From: Megascapheus bottae
Taxonomy: Eukaryota; Chordata; Mammalia; Rodentia; Geomyidae
Direction: 5' to 3'
Length of the DNA: 64,000 nucleotides
NCBI GenBank assembly: GCA_024803745.1
Contig: JANJXV010000193.1
Location: 1,240,001 to 1,304,000 of the forward strand
The first letter of the stretch is position 1. Each line of letters starts with the position of its first letter. This document shows positions 37,854 through 51,994 of this stretch, piece by piece. Made by a program: the position numbers and the translations under genes. The notes below the pieces were generated by a model, which worked only from the letters and a program-made list of their open reading frames with translations, made no database searches and was not told where the DNA came from.

Positions 37854-38040
37854 CTGCCAGTCTTGGGGCTTGAATTCAGGGCCTGAGCACTCTCCTCGGG
37901 TTTTCTCAAGTCTAGCCCTCTGCCACTTGAGCCACAGTGCCACATCTAGATTTTCTATCTATGTGGTACTGAGCAATCAAACCCAGATCTTCATGGATGC
38001 TAGGCATGCACTCTACCACTATGCCAAACTCTCAACCCTG
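37854..38040 (-). repeat. Dimeric ID-like SINE, reverse (spacer 5)
   Basis: Same sequence variants as the spacer 4 element. Confidence 0.85.
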
Positions 38041-38276
38041 ACATAGTAATTATAAAGTCATCATCATCATCATCATATCCAAATATCCTTTCTCCTACAA
38101 AGAATGAACACTTAACTGTGTCTAATGCTTTTTTTTAATTTCACTAATTCTTCTGTGTTTTTCCCTCTTGCATTTTTTACATATTACAGCAAAGCTAATC
38201 ATCAGGAAAAATTGATTAGGATACAGAAACCTAATAATATCCTAGTAGATTGACTTCAAAAATATGTGCAAGATCA

Positions 38277-38456
38277 CCTGTGTGTTTGACCTAGTGGGAG
38301 AGTCCTTGGCTACCAAGCAGTAAGCCTCAGGTTTGATTCCTCATTACGCTGCAAGTGGTGCTGTGGCTCGGTGGGACAGCTAAAGCCTAAAGAAAGCCCA
38401 GGAACAATGTTCACACTCTGAGGTCAAGTCCCAAGACTAGCAAAAACAAAAAAAAT
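38277..38456 (+). repeat. Dimeric ID-like SINE, forward, with 16-base deletion (spacer 5)
   Basis: 'cattacgctgc' junction; also 'agcccaggaacaatg' shared with spacer 4. Confidence 0.75.
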
Positions 38457-39500
38457 TCGACAAGGGGCAAAATGCAGGCAGAGAAGGCACTGTGAAGCAA
38501 ATGTTTTGTAAAGGATGAGGGCAATATTGACCCTTAAGTTTGGATCTTACCTAAGAAAGGCTCCTTGAGCCTGAGACCAGACTGGTAGTTGGGCCTAGTG
38601 GAAGACATTGGGATTGGACAAATAATGTGTGCTGTATACTACATCCACATGTATATTGTGAGACTGGAGGAGAGATTCAGCCTCCAGTATGTCTTTGGTG
38701 AGGTCTTTTGTGAGCAAGGATCTTTGGTCATTGGGCCCTGAAAGGTGACCCTGCCTCCCTCACAATGGAACAGAATATGGAACCCTGGTAACCAAGCCAC
38801 TGTAACTAACAACCAGCTCAAGCCAGCTCACTTGGCCTGTGGCTCAGGAGGAAGAAAGATGTTGCTGTGCTGTTGCCAAAGGTCAGGAAACTCGAGTCTC
38901 AGGCATGGAAGTTGTGGATGTCTTACTCGAAGATGTACATGCTAGATCATTGCCAAGCCACAAATCCAGTATAACAGAACTTTCTCTAAGAAGAAGGCCA
39001 GGAAAATCCAGGGCAACCAGATGAGGTAAATTTCTAAGAAGAAATGTATTTGACCCCATCATCCTCCCCACACACTACAACTTTCCTTTTTTTTCATTTT
39101 TTTATTGTAATTAGTAAAAGGGTTAGATGATATTTGCCAGATAGAAGGTGCATTAATTCACATACATTGATACCCTTTCACATGTCTTGGTACCCATTTC
39201 CCTCCAACCCCACACCCCCCACCCGTCTTGGTTTTCCCCCCTTCCCTATCAAATTTCAAATATCCAAATACAAATAAATTCAATATATCAGATAACAAAG
39301 TGAGATACTATACCAATATGGGATAACCAAGGGACAGCAAGCGAGATGAGAGACAACATAGTACATTAAGGACAACAATCATTCATTATATGGCTTTTGT
39401 GTCAATATCCTGGAGGTCCTCTCAATTAGCTTCACATTATATGGCCTTATATATGGCCTTTTGCTCTATTGCCAATCTCTGCTAGTAGAGCCCAAGGTTT

Positions 39501-42500
39501 CTACTGATTATGACGAATGAGGGAAACCACTGAGCCTAAGTTCCTTTGAGTCTGGCTTACTTCACTTAATATGATTTGTTCTAAGTCTTTCCATTTCCTA
39601 ACAAATGGGGCGATGTCATTCTTTCTGACAGCAGCATAGAATTCCATTGTGTACAAATACCACAACTTGTTGATCCACTCATCAACTGAGGGACATCTGG
39701 GTTGGTTCCATATCTTTGCTATGGTGAATAGTGCTGCAATGAACATTGTTGTGCTAGTGGGTTTAGTATGCCCTTGTTTCTGGATTGTTGGGTAAATGCC
39801 AAGTACTGGAATTGCTGGGTCATAGGGGAGTTGTATGTTTAGCGTTTTGAGGCACTGCCGCACTGCTTTCCATAGTGGTTGAACGAGTTTGCACTCCCAC
39901 CAACAGTGTAGTAGTGATCCCTCCTGACCACATCCCCTCCAGCATCTGTTGTCATTCGTTTTCCTGATCCTGGCCATTCTAACTGGAGTTAGGTGGAATC
40001 TTAGACTTGTTTTGATTTGCATTTCTTTTATGACCAGAGATGTTGAGCATTTCTTCATGTGTCTATAGGCCATTTTTGTTTCTTCTTCAGAGAAGACTCT
40101 CTTTAAGTCTTTGGCCCATTTTGTAATGGGATGGGTGTTACTTTGGAGGTTAGTTTTGGAGTGATTCAGTTTTTTGAGTTGTTGATATATTTTAGATATG
40201 AGGCCTTGTTCCGTTGTTTGGGTGGTGAAGATCTTCTCCCACTCTGTAGGCTTCCTGATTAGTTTATTAGCTATATCCGTTGCCATACAAAAGCTCTGCA
40301 GTTTAATGCAGTCCCACTTATCCAGCCTTTCTCTGATTTATTGTGATTCTTGGTCCTTATTAAGAAAGTTTCGACCTGTACCAAGGAGGCCTAGTGTATC
40401 TCCTAGTCCTTCCTGTAAACTTTTCAGTGTGTCAGCTTTTACCTCCACGTCTTTGATCCATTTGGAGTTAATTCTAGTGCAAGGGGACAAAGAAGGATCC
40501 AACTTTAGTTTTCTGCAGGTGTTTAACCAGTTCTGCCAGCACAACTTGTTGAAGAGGCTATCTTTCTTCCATTCTATTTTTTTGGCTCCCTGGTCAAAGA
40601 TTAGGTGGCCATAGGTCTGTGGTTTAATATCTGGGTCCGCAGTTCTACTCCATTGGACTTCAGGCCTGTTCTTGTGCCAGTACCAAGCTGTTTTGAGAAT
40701 TATAGCTCTGTAATAGAGCCTTAAGTTTGGAATTGAAATTCCTCCAGCGCTGTTCTTTCTGCTAAGAAGTGTTTTTGCTATACGGGGTCTTTTATTATTC
40801 CATATGAAATTTTGAATTGCCTCTTCTATGTCTTTAAAGAATGACATTGGGATGTTGATGGGTATTACATTGAATTTGTAGATAGCCCTTGGCAAGATTG
40901 TCATTTTCACAATGTTGATTCTTCCAATCCAGGAGCATGGGAGGTTTTTCCATTTCCTTAGTTCTGCTTTAATTTCCTTTTTTAGGGTTTTAAAGTTTTC
41001 ATCTATACGGTCCTTTATATTCTTAGTTAAGCTAATTGCTAGGTACTTTATTTTCTTTGAGGCTATTGTGAAAGGATTTTCTTTCCTGATTATTGCCTCG
41101 TTCCTCTCAGTGTTGGCGTAAAGTAAGGCAGTTGATTTGTGAGGGTTGATTTTATGGCCTGCTACCCTTCCAAAGCTTTGAATCAGCTCAAGGAGCTTGG
41201 GAGTAGAGTCTATAGGATTCTTTAAATACAGAATCATGTCATCTGCAAAGAGGGATAGTTTTATTTCCTCTTTCCCTACTTGGATCCCCTTTATGCTTGC
41301 TTCTTGCCATATTGCACTGCCTAGGAATTCTAGTACTATGTTAAAAAGGAGTGGAGAGAGTGGGCATCCTTGTCTCGTTCCTGATTTTAGAGGGAATGGC
41401 TTAGATTTTCACCATTAAGTATAATACTAGCAGTGGGTTTCTCATACACAGCCTTTATTACATTGAGAAATGTTCCATGGATTCCTAGTTTCTCCACATC
41501 TTTTAACATAAAGGGGTTTTGGATCTTGTCAAATGCCTTTTCCGCATCTATTGAGACAATCATGTGATTTTATCCCTGCTCCTGTTGATGTGTTGAATTA
41601 TATTAATTGATTTGTGTATGTTGAACCAGCTTTGCCTCCCTGTGATGAATCCAGTTTGATCATAGTGTATATTTTTTTGGATGAGTTGTTGTAGACGGTT
41701 GGCCAGTATTTTGTTGAGAAGTTTTGCATCGATGTTCATCAAAGAAATGGGTCTATAGATCTCTTTCTTTGATGAATCTCTGTCTGGTTTGGGGATGAGG
41801 GATATGCTGGCTTCACAGAATCAGTTTAGTAAAGAACCTTCATTTTCACTTTCGTTGAAGAGCTTGAGGAGTATTGGTGTGAGCTCTGCTTTGAAGACCT
41901 TATAGAATTCAGCTGTGAATCCATCTGGCCCTGGGCTCTTTTTAAGTGGAAGTTGTCTAATTTCCATTTCTATTTCAGAGCTTGAAATAGGCCTGTTGAG
42001 TTGGGTTAGCTCTTCTTGGTTCAGTGTGTGTATGTTAATATTGTCTAGGAATTCATCCATTTCTTCTAGATTCTCAAATTTGTTGGCGTAAAGGTTTGAG
42101 AAGTATTCCCTCATGATATTCTGGATCTTGGTAATTTCTGTCGTGATATTACCATTTTCATCTGCGATTTTGTTTATTTCGATATGCTCTCTTCTTTTTT
42201 TGGTAAGATTTGCTAAGGGCTTGTCAATTTTGTTAATTCTTTCAAGAACCAACTCCTTGTTTTGTTGATTCTTTCTATAGTTTTTTTTATTCCAAATCAT
42301 TAATTCTGCTTTGATTTTAATAATTTGCTTTGTCCTAATGGATTTAGGGTTGGTTTGTTGCTCTTTTTCCAGGAGGTTAAGGTGAGACATTAACTAGTTG
42401 GTTTGCCATTTTTCCAACTTGCTGTTGTAGGTACTCCACGCTATAAATTTTCCTCTGAGTACTGCCTTTGTTGTGTCCCTAAGGAGTTGATATTTGTGTG

Positions 42501-43341
42501 CTCCTTATTGTTAAATTTCATAAACAGTTGGATATCTGTTCTGATCTCTTCGATTACCCATTGTTTTTGATTCAACAATGTGTGGTTCAGTCTCCATGAG
42601 TTACAGGGTTTTCTTTGGTGGAGATGTGTGTTCAGCTCCAATTTGATGCCTTTATGGTCTGAGAGTGTGCATGGAATAATTTCAGTGTTTCTGAATCTGT
42701 CCAGGTTTGCTTTATGGCCTAAGATGTGGTCTATTTTGGAAAATGTTCCATGTGCTGCTGAGAAAGACGTATATTGTGGTGTTACTGGGTGGAATATTCT
42801 GCAGATGTCTGTTAGATCTAGTGGGTCTATATAGTTGTTCAGTTCTAAGGTTTCTCTGTTGAGTTTTTGCCTTGTTGATCTGTCCATAGGTGAGAGTGGT
42901 GTGTTAAACTCACCAACAATCACTGTGTTTCGATCTATGTATGGTTTCAGTGTAAGTAAAGTTTGCTTGATGAAGTTTGGAGCTCCGGGATTGGGTGTGT
43001 AAATATTTAGGATTGTTATGTCTTCCGGGAGGAAAGATCCCTTTAGTAGTATGTAGTAACCTTCTTTGTCTTTTCTTACTAATTTTAGTTTGAAGTCTAT
43101 TGTATCTGATATGAGGATGGCAACTCTAGCCTGTTTATGGGGGCTGTTAGCTTGATAGAGTTTATTCCAACCTCTCACTTTCAAAAGATGATTGTTTTTG
43201 GGTACGATGTGTCTCTTCAAGTCAGCAGAACGATGGCTCTTGCTTTTTGATCCAACTAGACAACCTATGCCGTTTAATTGGAGAGTTAAGTCCATTGATA
43301 TTGAGAGTTAGGATTGAGAGATATTTATTAGTTCCTACCAT
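39501..43341 (-). pseudogene. L1 ORF2, copy 5, broken
   Basis: Pieces 43295-42441, 42390-41821, 41742-41560, 41237-40338 and 40286-39501. It has both the RT one-base deletion (about 41399) and the C-terminal stop (about 40338). FADD and zinc-knuckle residues are intact. The variant 'tcctagtccttcc' is shared with copy 6 only. Confidence 0.92.
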
Positions 43342-43389
43342 TTTTAAAAGCTTTTAGTAGGGCCTGTGTCTTGACAGTTCTTGTGGTCC

Positions 43390-44573
43390 TTAGATGGTAT
43401 GCTGTTTAGGTGCCATTTCTTTCCCTATATTGCATTTATTTTGGTTTTCTATGTATAGAGCATCTTTGAGAATTCTCTGTAGTGTTGGTTTTGTTTCGAC
43501 ATATTGTTGCAGCTTTTCCCTGGAATGGAATGTTTTTATTTTTCCCTCAGTTATGAATGAGAGCTTAGCTGGCTACAGTATTCTTGGTTGGTAGTTATTT
43601 GATATAAGGGCATGACATATATGCTTCCAGTCACTTCGTGCTTGCATGGTCTCTGCTGAGAAATCTGGGGTTATTCTGATTGGTTTGCCTTTGTAGGTTA
43701 CTGATCCCTTTTCCCTGGCTGCCTTTAGGATCTTTCCTTTCGTTTCTATTGATCCAGTTCAGATCACAATGTGGCGGTGGGATGTTCTTTTCTGGTCAGG
43801 TCTGTTTGGGGTTCTAAAAGCTTCTCGTATCTGGATGGGCCTGCCCTTCTGGATATTTGGGAAATTCTCTGAGATGATTCCCTGAAGTATATTTCCAATA
43901 CCATTGACCTCTTTCTCCACGCCCTCCTCAATACCAACTAGCCTTAAATTAGGCTTCCTAATTGTATCTTGGACCTCCTGAAGCGCTCTCTCATATTTCC
44001 TAGATTTGGATTGACTCATTTTCTGTTCTTTATAATACCTAAATTATCTTCAGCCACGGGAATTCTCTCCTCTGCAATGTCTAACCTGCTATCAAAGCTA
44101 TCTACTTTATTTTTCATCTCCCTTGCTTCTAATTGCTCACTTTTGATGCCTTGCATCCCTTGTTTTAGATCATGTATGGATTTCTTTATCTCCTTGATTT
44201 CCTTTTGAGTGGTTAGCTCAGTAGCTTTATTTTCTTTGGACATTTGCTGGAGTTTGGTCACGTTTTTATTTGTGGATTCTTTGAATTCATCCATCTTTCT
44301 TTGAAAAACCTTTATTATGGCCTCCTTTATGGCTTCTCCTTTTTCACTTATCACCTTGTTTTTGCTTTCCTCTTGTTCAGGTATGGCTTCCTCCATTATC
44401 TCTTTCTTTATATTTTCACATTTTTCATTAATGATGTTTATCAATTGCATTTGTGTAGCAATTGGAAGACTCTCCTCTAGGTTTGCCAGTGACTGTTCCT
44501 TTGTCTGTTTACATTGGGTGGGGGATGTTGTTTCTTGATTTGACATTTTTCTTGAGTTTCTTGTTCTGCCCAT
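43390..44573 (-). pseudogene. L1 ORF1, copy 5, broken with extra stop
   Basis: N-terminal piece 44573-44016. The C-terminal piece 44019-43759 ends early at a private TGA right after RHIVI in the RRM/CTD region. Confidence 0.92.
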
Positions 44574-45257
44574 TTGAAAATGGGAGCAAGATTACTACTA
44601 AATACGATTATAGTATTTCAGATATAACCAACCTAGACCTCTGTAGCTGGCAGACACTAGATGTTCACAAGTTTTGATTGGTATTATCACTCTTTCTTTT
44701 TGTGCACTTACAGACCAGCCTAATACAACCACTGATAAGCGATTTATACCCAAAACAATAAGCCTCTCAATCCAATCTCTATTGTCTTTAAGTCCCTCTG
44801 AGCCTAGAGAATAATTAACCACCTACATATACAATATTGCTCAACAGCCATCAAGTGTAGATCCGTGCAGTATGAGGGTTGAAAGACGAGCAGAGGTCCA
44901 GAGATAGAAAAAAAGAATGAGAGAGGTCAGGGGAGGTGCAAGAGGATTAACGTAGGAGTGTAAGAATATTGTAGTAATGAAGAAAAGTTATAGCATAAGG
45001 ATAACTGACCTAAGTTGGTAAGTAGGTAGCATATTTGAGTACAAAGTTTGGAAAGTATTAGAATAAAACTTATGTGTTGCTGCACGACTAGCTCTTAGCC
45101 CAACCAGTGGCCTCACAGTGGACCGTGGGTTGGATCTGTTTTTCTTGTCTACGTTGAGGGAAAGGGGTATTTCACAAGATGCAGAAGCGAAGATTTCAGA
45201 AGCAAATGCTGTGAGTGAATTAGCTCGTAAAAAGCATTTTTATTTTCTTTTATCTTT

Positions 45258-45444
45258 CTGCCTTTCTTGGGGCTTGAATTCAGGGCCTGAGCACTGTCCT
45301 CCGGTTTTCTCAAGTCTAGCCCTCTGCCACTTGAGCCACAGTGCCATATCTAGATTTTCTATCTATGTGGTACTGAGCAATCAAACCCAGATCTTCATGG
45401 ATGCTAGGCAAGCACTCTACCACTATGCCAAACTCTCAACCCTG
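45258..45444 (-). repeat. Dimeric ID-like SINE, reverse (spacer 6)
   Basis: 'gtgccatatc' variant, plus 'cctccggttttc' shared with spacer 7. Confidence 0.85.
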
Positions 45445-45685
45445 ACATAGTAATTATAAAGTCATCATCATCATCATCATCATCATATCCAAATATCCTT
45501 TCTCCTACAAAGAATGAACACTTAACTGTGTCTAATGCTTTTTTTTAATTTCACTAATTCTTCTGTGTTTTTCCCTCTTGCATTTTTTACACATGACAGC
45601 AAAGCTAATCATCAGGAAAAAATTGATTAGGATACAGAAACCTAATAATATCCTAGTAGATTGACGTCAAAATATGTGCAAGATG

Positions 45686-45883
45686 CCCTGTGTGTTTGAC
45701 CTAGTGGGAGAGTCCTTGGCTACCAAGCAGTAAGCCTCAGGTTTGATTCCTCATTACCACATACATAGAAAACGCTGCAAGTGGTGCTGTGGCTTGGTGG
45801 GACAGCTAAAGCCTAAAGAAAGCCCAAGAACAATGTTCACACTCTGAGGTCAAGTCCCAAGACTAGCAAAAACAAAAAAAAAT
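45686..45883 (+). repeat. Dimeric ID-like SINE, forward (spacer 6)
   Basis: Full linker; tail variant 'gtggcttggtggg'. Confidence 0.75.
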
Positions 45884-46926
45884 TCGACAAGGGGCAAAAT
45901 GCAGGCAGAGAAGGCACTGTGAAGCAAATGTTTTGTAAAGGATGAGGGCAATATTGACCCTTAAGTTTGGATCTTACCTAAGAAAGGCTCCTTGAACCTG
46001 AGACCAGACTGGTAGTTGGGCCTAGTGGAAGACATTGGGATTGGACAAATAAGGTGTGCTGTATACTACATCCACATGTATATTGTGAGACTGGAGGAGA
46101 GATTCAGCCTCCAGTATGTCTTTGGTGAGGTCTTTTGTGAGCAAGGATCTTTGGTCATTGGGCCCTGAAAGGTGACCCTGCCTCCCTCACAATGGAACAG
46201 AATATGGAACCCTGGTAACCAAGCCACTGTAACTAACAACCAGCTCAAGCCAGCTCACTTGGCCTGTGGCTCAGGAGGAAGAAAGATGTTGCTGTGCTGT
46301 TGCCAAAGGTCAGGAAACTCGAGTCTCAGGCATGGAAGTTGTGGATGTCTTACTCGAAGATGTACATGCTAGATCATTGCCAAGCCACAAATCCCGTATA
46401 ACAGAACTTTCTCTAAGAAGAAGGCCAGGAAAATCCAGGGCAACCAGATAAGGTAAATTTCTAAGAAGAAATGTATTTGACCCCATCATCCTCCCCACAC
46501 ACTACAACTTTCTTTTTTTTTCATTTTTTTATTGTAATTAGTAAAAGGGTTAGATGATATTTGCCAGATAGAAGGTGCATTAATTCACATACATTGATAC
46601 CCTTTCACATGTCTTGGTACCCATTTCCCTCCAACCCCACACTCCCACCCGTCTTGGTTTTCCCCCCTTCCCTATCAAATTTCAAATATCCAAATACAAA
46701 CAAATTCAATATATCAGATAACAAAGTGAGATACTATACCAATATGGGATAACCAAGGGACAGCAAGCGAGATGAGAGACAACATAGTACATTAAGGACA
46801 ACAATCATTCATTATATGGCTTTTGTGTCAATATCCTTGAGGTCCTTTCAATTAGCTTCACATTATATGGCCTTATATATGGCCTTTTGCTCTATTGCCA
46901 ATCTCTGCTAGTAGAGCCCAAGGTTT

Positions 46927-49900
46927 CTACTGATTATGACGAATGAGGGAAACCACTGAGCCTAAGTTCCTTTGAGTCTGGCTTACTTCACTTAATATGA
47001 TTTGTTCTAAGTCTTTCCATTTCCTAACAAATGGGGCGATGTCATTCTTTCTGACAGCAGCATAGAATTCCATTGTGTACAAATACCACAACTTGTTGAT
47101 CCACTCATCAACTGAGGGACATCTGGGTTGGTTCCATATCTTTGCTATGGTGAATAGTGCTGCAATGAACATTGTTGTGCTAGTGGGTTTAGTATGCCCT
47201 TGTTTCTGGATTGTTGGGTAAATGCCAAGTACTGGAATTGCTGGGTCATAGGGGAGTTGTATGTTTAGCGTTTTGAGGCACTGCCGCACTGCTTTCCATA
47301 GTGGTTGAACGAGTTTGCACTCCCACCAACAGTATAGTAGTGATCCCTCCTGACCACATCCCCTCCAGCATCTGTTGTCATTCGTTTTCCTGATCCTGGC
47401 CATTCTAACTGGAGTTAGGTGGAATCTTAGACTTGTTTTGATTTGCATTTCTTTTATGACCAGAGATGTTGAGCATTTCTTCATGTGTCTATAGGCCATT
47501 TTTGTTTCTTCTTCAGAGAAGACTCTCTTTAAGTCTTTGGCCCATTTTGTAATGGGATGGGTGTTACTTTGGAGGTTAGTTTTGGAGTGATTCAATTTTT
47601 TGAGTTGTTGATATATTTTAGATATGAGGCCTTGTTCCGTTGTTTGGGTGGTGAAGATCTTCTCCCACTCTGTAGGCTTCCTGATTAGTTTATTAGCTAT
47701 ATCCGTTGCCATACAAAAGCTCTGCAGTTTAATGCAGTCCCACTTATCCAGCCTTTCTCTGATTTATAGTGATTCTTGGTCCTTATTAAGAAAGTTTCGA
47801 CCTGTACCAAGGAGGCCTAGTGTATCTCCTAGTCCTTCCTGTAAACTTTTCAGTGTGTCAGCTTTTACCTCCACGTCTTTGATCCATTTGGAGTTAATTC
47901 TAGTGCAAGGGGACAAAGAAGGATCCAACTTTAGTTTTCTGCAGGTGTTTAACCAGTTCTGCCAGCACAACTTGTTGAAGAGGCTATCTTTCTTCCATTC
48001 TATTTTTTTGGCTCCCTGGTCAAAGATTAGGTGGCCATAGGTCTGTGGTTTAATATCTGGGTCCGCAGTTCTACTCCATTGGACTTCAGGCCTGTTCTTG
48101 TGCCAGTACCAAGCTGTTTTGAGAATTATAGCTCTGTAATAGAGCCTTAAGTTTGGAATTGAAATTCCTCCAGCGCTGTTCTTTCTGCTAAGAAGTGTTT
48201 TTGCTATACGGGGTCTTTTATTATTCCATATGAAATTTTGAATTGCCTCTTCTATGTCTTTAAAGAATGACATTGGGATGTTGATGGGTATTACATTGAA
48301 TTTGTAGATAGCCCTTGGCAAGATTGTCATTTTCACAATGTTGATTCTTCCAATCCAGGAGCATGGGAGGTTTTTCCATTTCCTTAGTTCTGCTTTAATT
48401 TCCTTTTTTAGGGTTTTAAAGTTTTCATCTATACGGTCCTTTACATTCTTAGTTAAGCTAATTGCTAGGTACTTCATTTTCTTTGAGGCTATTGTGAAAG
48501 GATTTTCTTTCCTGATTATTGCCTCGTTCCTCTCAGTGTTGGCGTAAAGTAAGGCAGTTGATTTGTGAGGGTTGATTTTATGGCCTGCTACCCTTCCGAA
48601 GCTTTGAATCAGCTCAAGGAGCTTGGGAGTAGAGTCTATAGGATTCTTTAAATACAGAATCATGTCATCTGCAAAGAGGGATAGTTTTATTTCCTCTTTC
48701 CCTACTTGGATCCCCTTTATGCTTGCTTCTTGCCATATTGCACTGCCTAGGAATTCTAGTACTATGTTAAAAAGGAGTGGAGAGAGTGGGCATCCTTGTC
48801 TCGTTCCTGATTTTAGAGGGAATGGCTTTAGATTTTCACCATTAAGTATAATACTAGCAGTGGGTTTCTCATACACAGCCTTTATTACATTGAGAAATGT
48901 TCCATGGATTCCTAGTTTCTCCACATCTTTTAACATAAAGGGGTTTTAGATCTTGTCAAATGCCTTTTCCGCATCTATTGAGACAATCATGTGATTTTAT
49001 CCCTGCTCCTGTTGATGTGTTGAATTATATTAATTGATTTGTGTATGTTGAACCAGCTTTGCCTCCCTGTGATGAATCCAGTTTGATCATAGTGTATATT
49101 TTTTTGGATGAGTTGTTGTAGACGGTTTGCCAGTATTTGTTGAGAAGTTTTGCATCGATGTTCATCAAAGAAATGGGTCTATAGATCTCTTTCTTTGATG
49201 AATCTCTGTCTGGTTTGGGGATGAGGGATATGCTGGCTTCACAGAATCAGTTTAGTAAAGAACCTTCATTTTCACTTTCGTTGAAGAGCTTGAGGAGTAT
49301 TGGTGTGAGCTCTGCTTTGAAGACCTTATAGAATTCAGCTGTGAATCCATCTGGCCCTGGGCTCTTTTTAAGTGGAAGTTGTCTAATTTCCATTTCTATT
49401 TCAGAGCTTGAAATAGGCCTGTTGAGTTGGGTTAGCTCTTCTTGGTTCAGTGTGTGTATGTTAATATTGTCTAGGAATTCATCCATTTCTTCTAGATTCT
49501 CAAATTTGTTGGCGTAAAGGTTTGAGAAGTATTCCCTCATGATATTCTGGATCTTGGTAATTTCTGTCGTGATATTACCATTTTCATCTGCGATTTTGTT
49601 TATTTCGATATGCTCTCTTCTTTTTTTGGTAAGATTTGCTAAGGGCTTGTCAATTTTGTTAATTCTTTCAAGAACCAACTCCTTGTTTTGTTGATTCTTT
49701 CTATAGTTTTTTTTATTCCAAATCATTAATTCTGCTTTGATTTTAATAATTTGCTTTGTCCTAATGGATTTAGGGTTGGTTTGTTGCTCTTTTTCCAGGA
49801 GGTTAAGGTGAGACATTAACTAGTTGGTTTGCCATTTTTCCAACTTGCTGTTGTAGATACTCCACGCTATAAATTTTCCTCTGAGTACTGCCTTTGTTGT

Positions 49901-50767
49901 GTCCCTAAGGAGTTGATATTTGTGTGCTCCTTATTGTTAAATTTCATAAACAGTTGGATATCTGTTCTGATCTCTTCGATTACCCATTGTTTTTGATTCA
50001 ACAATGTGTGGTTCAGTCTCCATGAGTTACAGGGTTTTCTTTGGTGGAGATGTGTGTTCAGCTCCAATTTGATGCCTTTATGGTCTGAGAGTGTGCATGG
50101 AATAATTTCAGTGTTTCTGAATCTGTCCAGGTTTGCTTTATGGCCTAAGATGTGGTCTATTTTGGAAAATGTTCCATGTGCTGCTGAGAAAGACGTATAT
50201 TGTGGTGTTACTGGGTGGAATATTCTGCAGATGTCTGTTAGATCTAGTGGGTCTATATAGTTGTTCAGTTCTAAGGTTTCTCTGTTGAGTTTTTGCCTTG
50301 TTGATCTGTCCATAGGTGAGAGTGGTGTGTTAAACTCACCAACAATCACTGTGTTTCGATCTATGTATGGTTTCAGTGTAAGTAAAGTTTGCTTGATGAA
50401 GTTTGGAGCTCCGGGATTGGGTGTGTAAATATTTAGGATTGTTATGTCTTCCGGGAGGAAAGATCCCTTTAGTAGTATGTAGTAACCTTCTTTGTCTTTT
50501 CTTACTAATTTTAGTTTGAAGTCTATTGTATCTGATATGAGGATGGCAACTCTAGCCTGTTTATGGGGGCAGTTAGCTTGATAGAGCTTATTCCAACCTC
50601 TCACTTTCAAAAGATGATTGTTTTTGGGTAAGATGTGTCTCTCGAAGTCAGCAGAACGATGGCTCTTGCTTTTTGATCCAAGTAGACAACCTATGCCATT
50701 TAATTGGAGAATTAAGTCCATTGATATAGAGAGTTAGGTTTGAGAGATATTTATTAGTTCCTACCAT
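46927..50767 (-). pseudogene. L1 ORF2, copy 6, broken
   Basis: RT piece 48936-47764 (390 codons) with TRQGCPLSP and intact FADD. Its upstream limit is a stop at about 48949 ('gttttagatc') shared with copy 7. A one-base loss at about 49137 ('cagtatttgttg') is also shared with copy 7. The C-terminal stop at about 47764 precedes a 261-codon piece (47712-46927) with zinc-knuckle His changed to Tyr. Confidence 0.92.
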
Positions 50768-50815
50768 TTTTAAAAGCTTTTAGTAGGGCCTGTGTCCTGA
50801 CAGTTCTTGTGGTCC

Positions 50816-51994
50816 TTAGATGGTATGCTGTTTAGGTGCCATTTCTTTCCCTATATTGCATTTATTTTGGTTTTCTATGTATAGAGCATCTTTGAGAATT
50901 CTCTGTAGTGTTGGTTTTGTTTTATTGTTGCAGCTTTTCCCTGGAATGGAATGTTTTTATTTTTCCCTCAGTTATGAATGAGAGCTTAGCTGGCTACAGT
51001 ATTCTTGGTTGGTAGTTATTTGATATAAGGGCATGACATATATGCTTCCAGTCACTTCGTGCTTGCATGGTCTCTGCTGAGAAATCTGGGATTATTCTGA
51101 TTGGTTTGCCTTTGTAGGTTACTGATCCCTTTTCCCTGGCTGCCTTTAGGATCTTTCCTTTCGTTTCTATTGATCCAGTTCGGATCACAATGTGGCGGTG
51201 GGATGTTCTTTTCTGGTCAGGTCTGTTTGGGGTTCTAAAAGCTTCTCGTATCTGGATGGGCCTGCCCTTCTGGATATTTGGGAAATTCTCTGAGATGATT
51301 CCCTGAAGTATATTTCCAATACCATTGACCTCTTTCTCCACGCCCTCCTCAATACCAACTAGCCTTAAATTAGGCTTCCTAATTGTATCTTGGACCTCCT
51401 GAAGCGCTCTCTCATATTTCCTAGATTTGGATTGACTCATTTTCTGTTCTTTATAATACCTAAATTATCTTAAGCCACGGGAATTCTCTCCTCTGCAATG
51501 TCTAACCTGCTATCAAAGCTATCTACTTTATTTTTCATCTCCCTTGCTTCTAATTGCTCACTTTTGATGCCTTGCATCCCTTGTTTTAGATCATGTATGG
51601 ATTTCTTTATCTCCTTGATTTCCTTTTGAGTGGTTAGCTCAGTAGCTTTATTTTCTTTGGACATTTGCTGGAGTTTGGTCACGTTTTTATTTGTGGATTC
51701 TTTGAATTCATCCATCTTTCTTTGAAAAACCTTTATTATGGCCTCCTTTATGGCTTCTCCTTTTTCACTTATCACCTTGTTTTTGCTTTCCTCTTGTTCA
51801 GGTATGGCTTCCTCCATTATCTCTTTCTTTATATTTTCACATTTTTCATTAATGATGTTTATCAATTGCATTTGTGTAGCAATTGGAAGACTCTCCTCTA
51901 GGTTTGCCAGTGACTGTTCCTTTGTCTGTTTACATTGGGTGGGGGATGTTGTTTCTGGATTTGACATTTTTCTTGAGTTTCTTGTTCTGCCCAT
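50816..51994 (-). pseudogene. L1 ORF1, copy 6, broken with extra lesions
   Basis: The N-terminal piece 51994-51470 ends at a private TAA eleven codons before the shared ATGA break. C-terminal piece 51440-50994. The 5-base deletion ('ttttgttttattg') falls in the segment beyond the shared UAG. Confidence 0.92.

Larger units (their letters stand above)
37170..39081. repeat. Array spacer 5
   Basis: Clade B, near-identical twin of spacer 4; private change 'ttgattgttatt' at about 37271. Confidence 0.85.
39082..44573 (-). mobile_element. L1 copy 5, nearly complete, inactive
   Basis: The left (3') part follows copy 4. The ORF1 end follows copies 2, 6 and 7 (RKMDEFKEST instead of RKRNELKEST), a sign of a mosaic unit. 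Confidence 0.95.
44574..46508. repeat. Array spacer 6
   Basis: Clade C; (TCA)8 at about 45463-45486; close to spacer 7. Confidence 0.85.
46509..51994 (-). mobile_element. L1 copy 6, nearly complete, inactive
   Basis: Structure as copy 1. A 5-base loss lies in the ORF1 3' part at about 50922. Confidence 0.95.
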
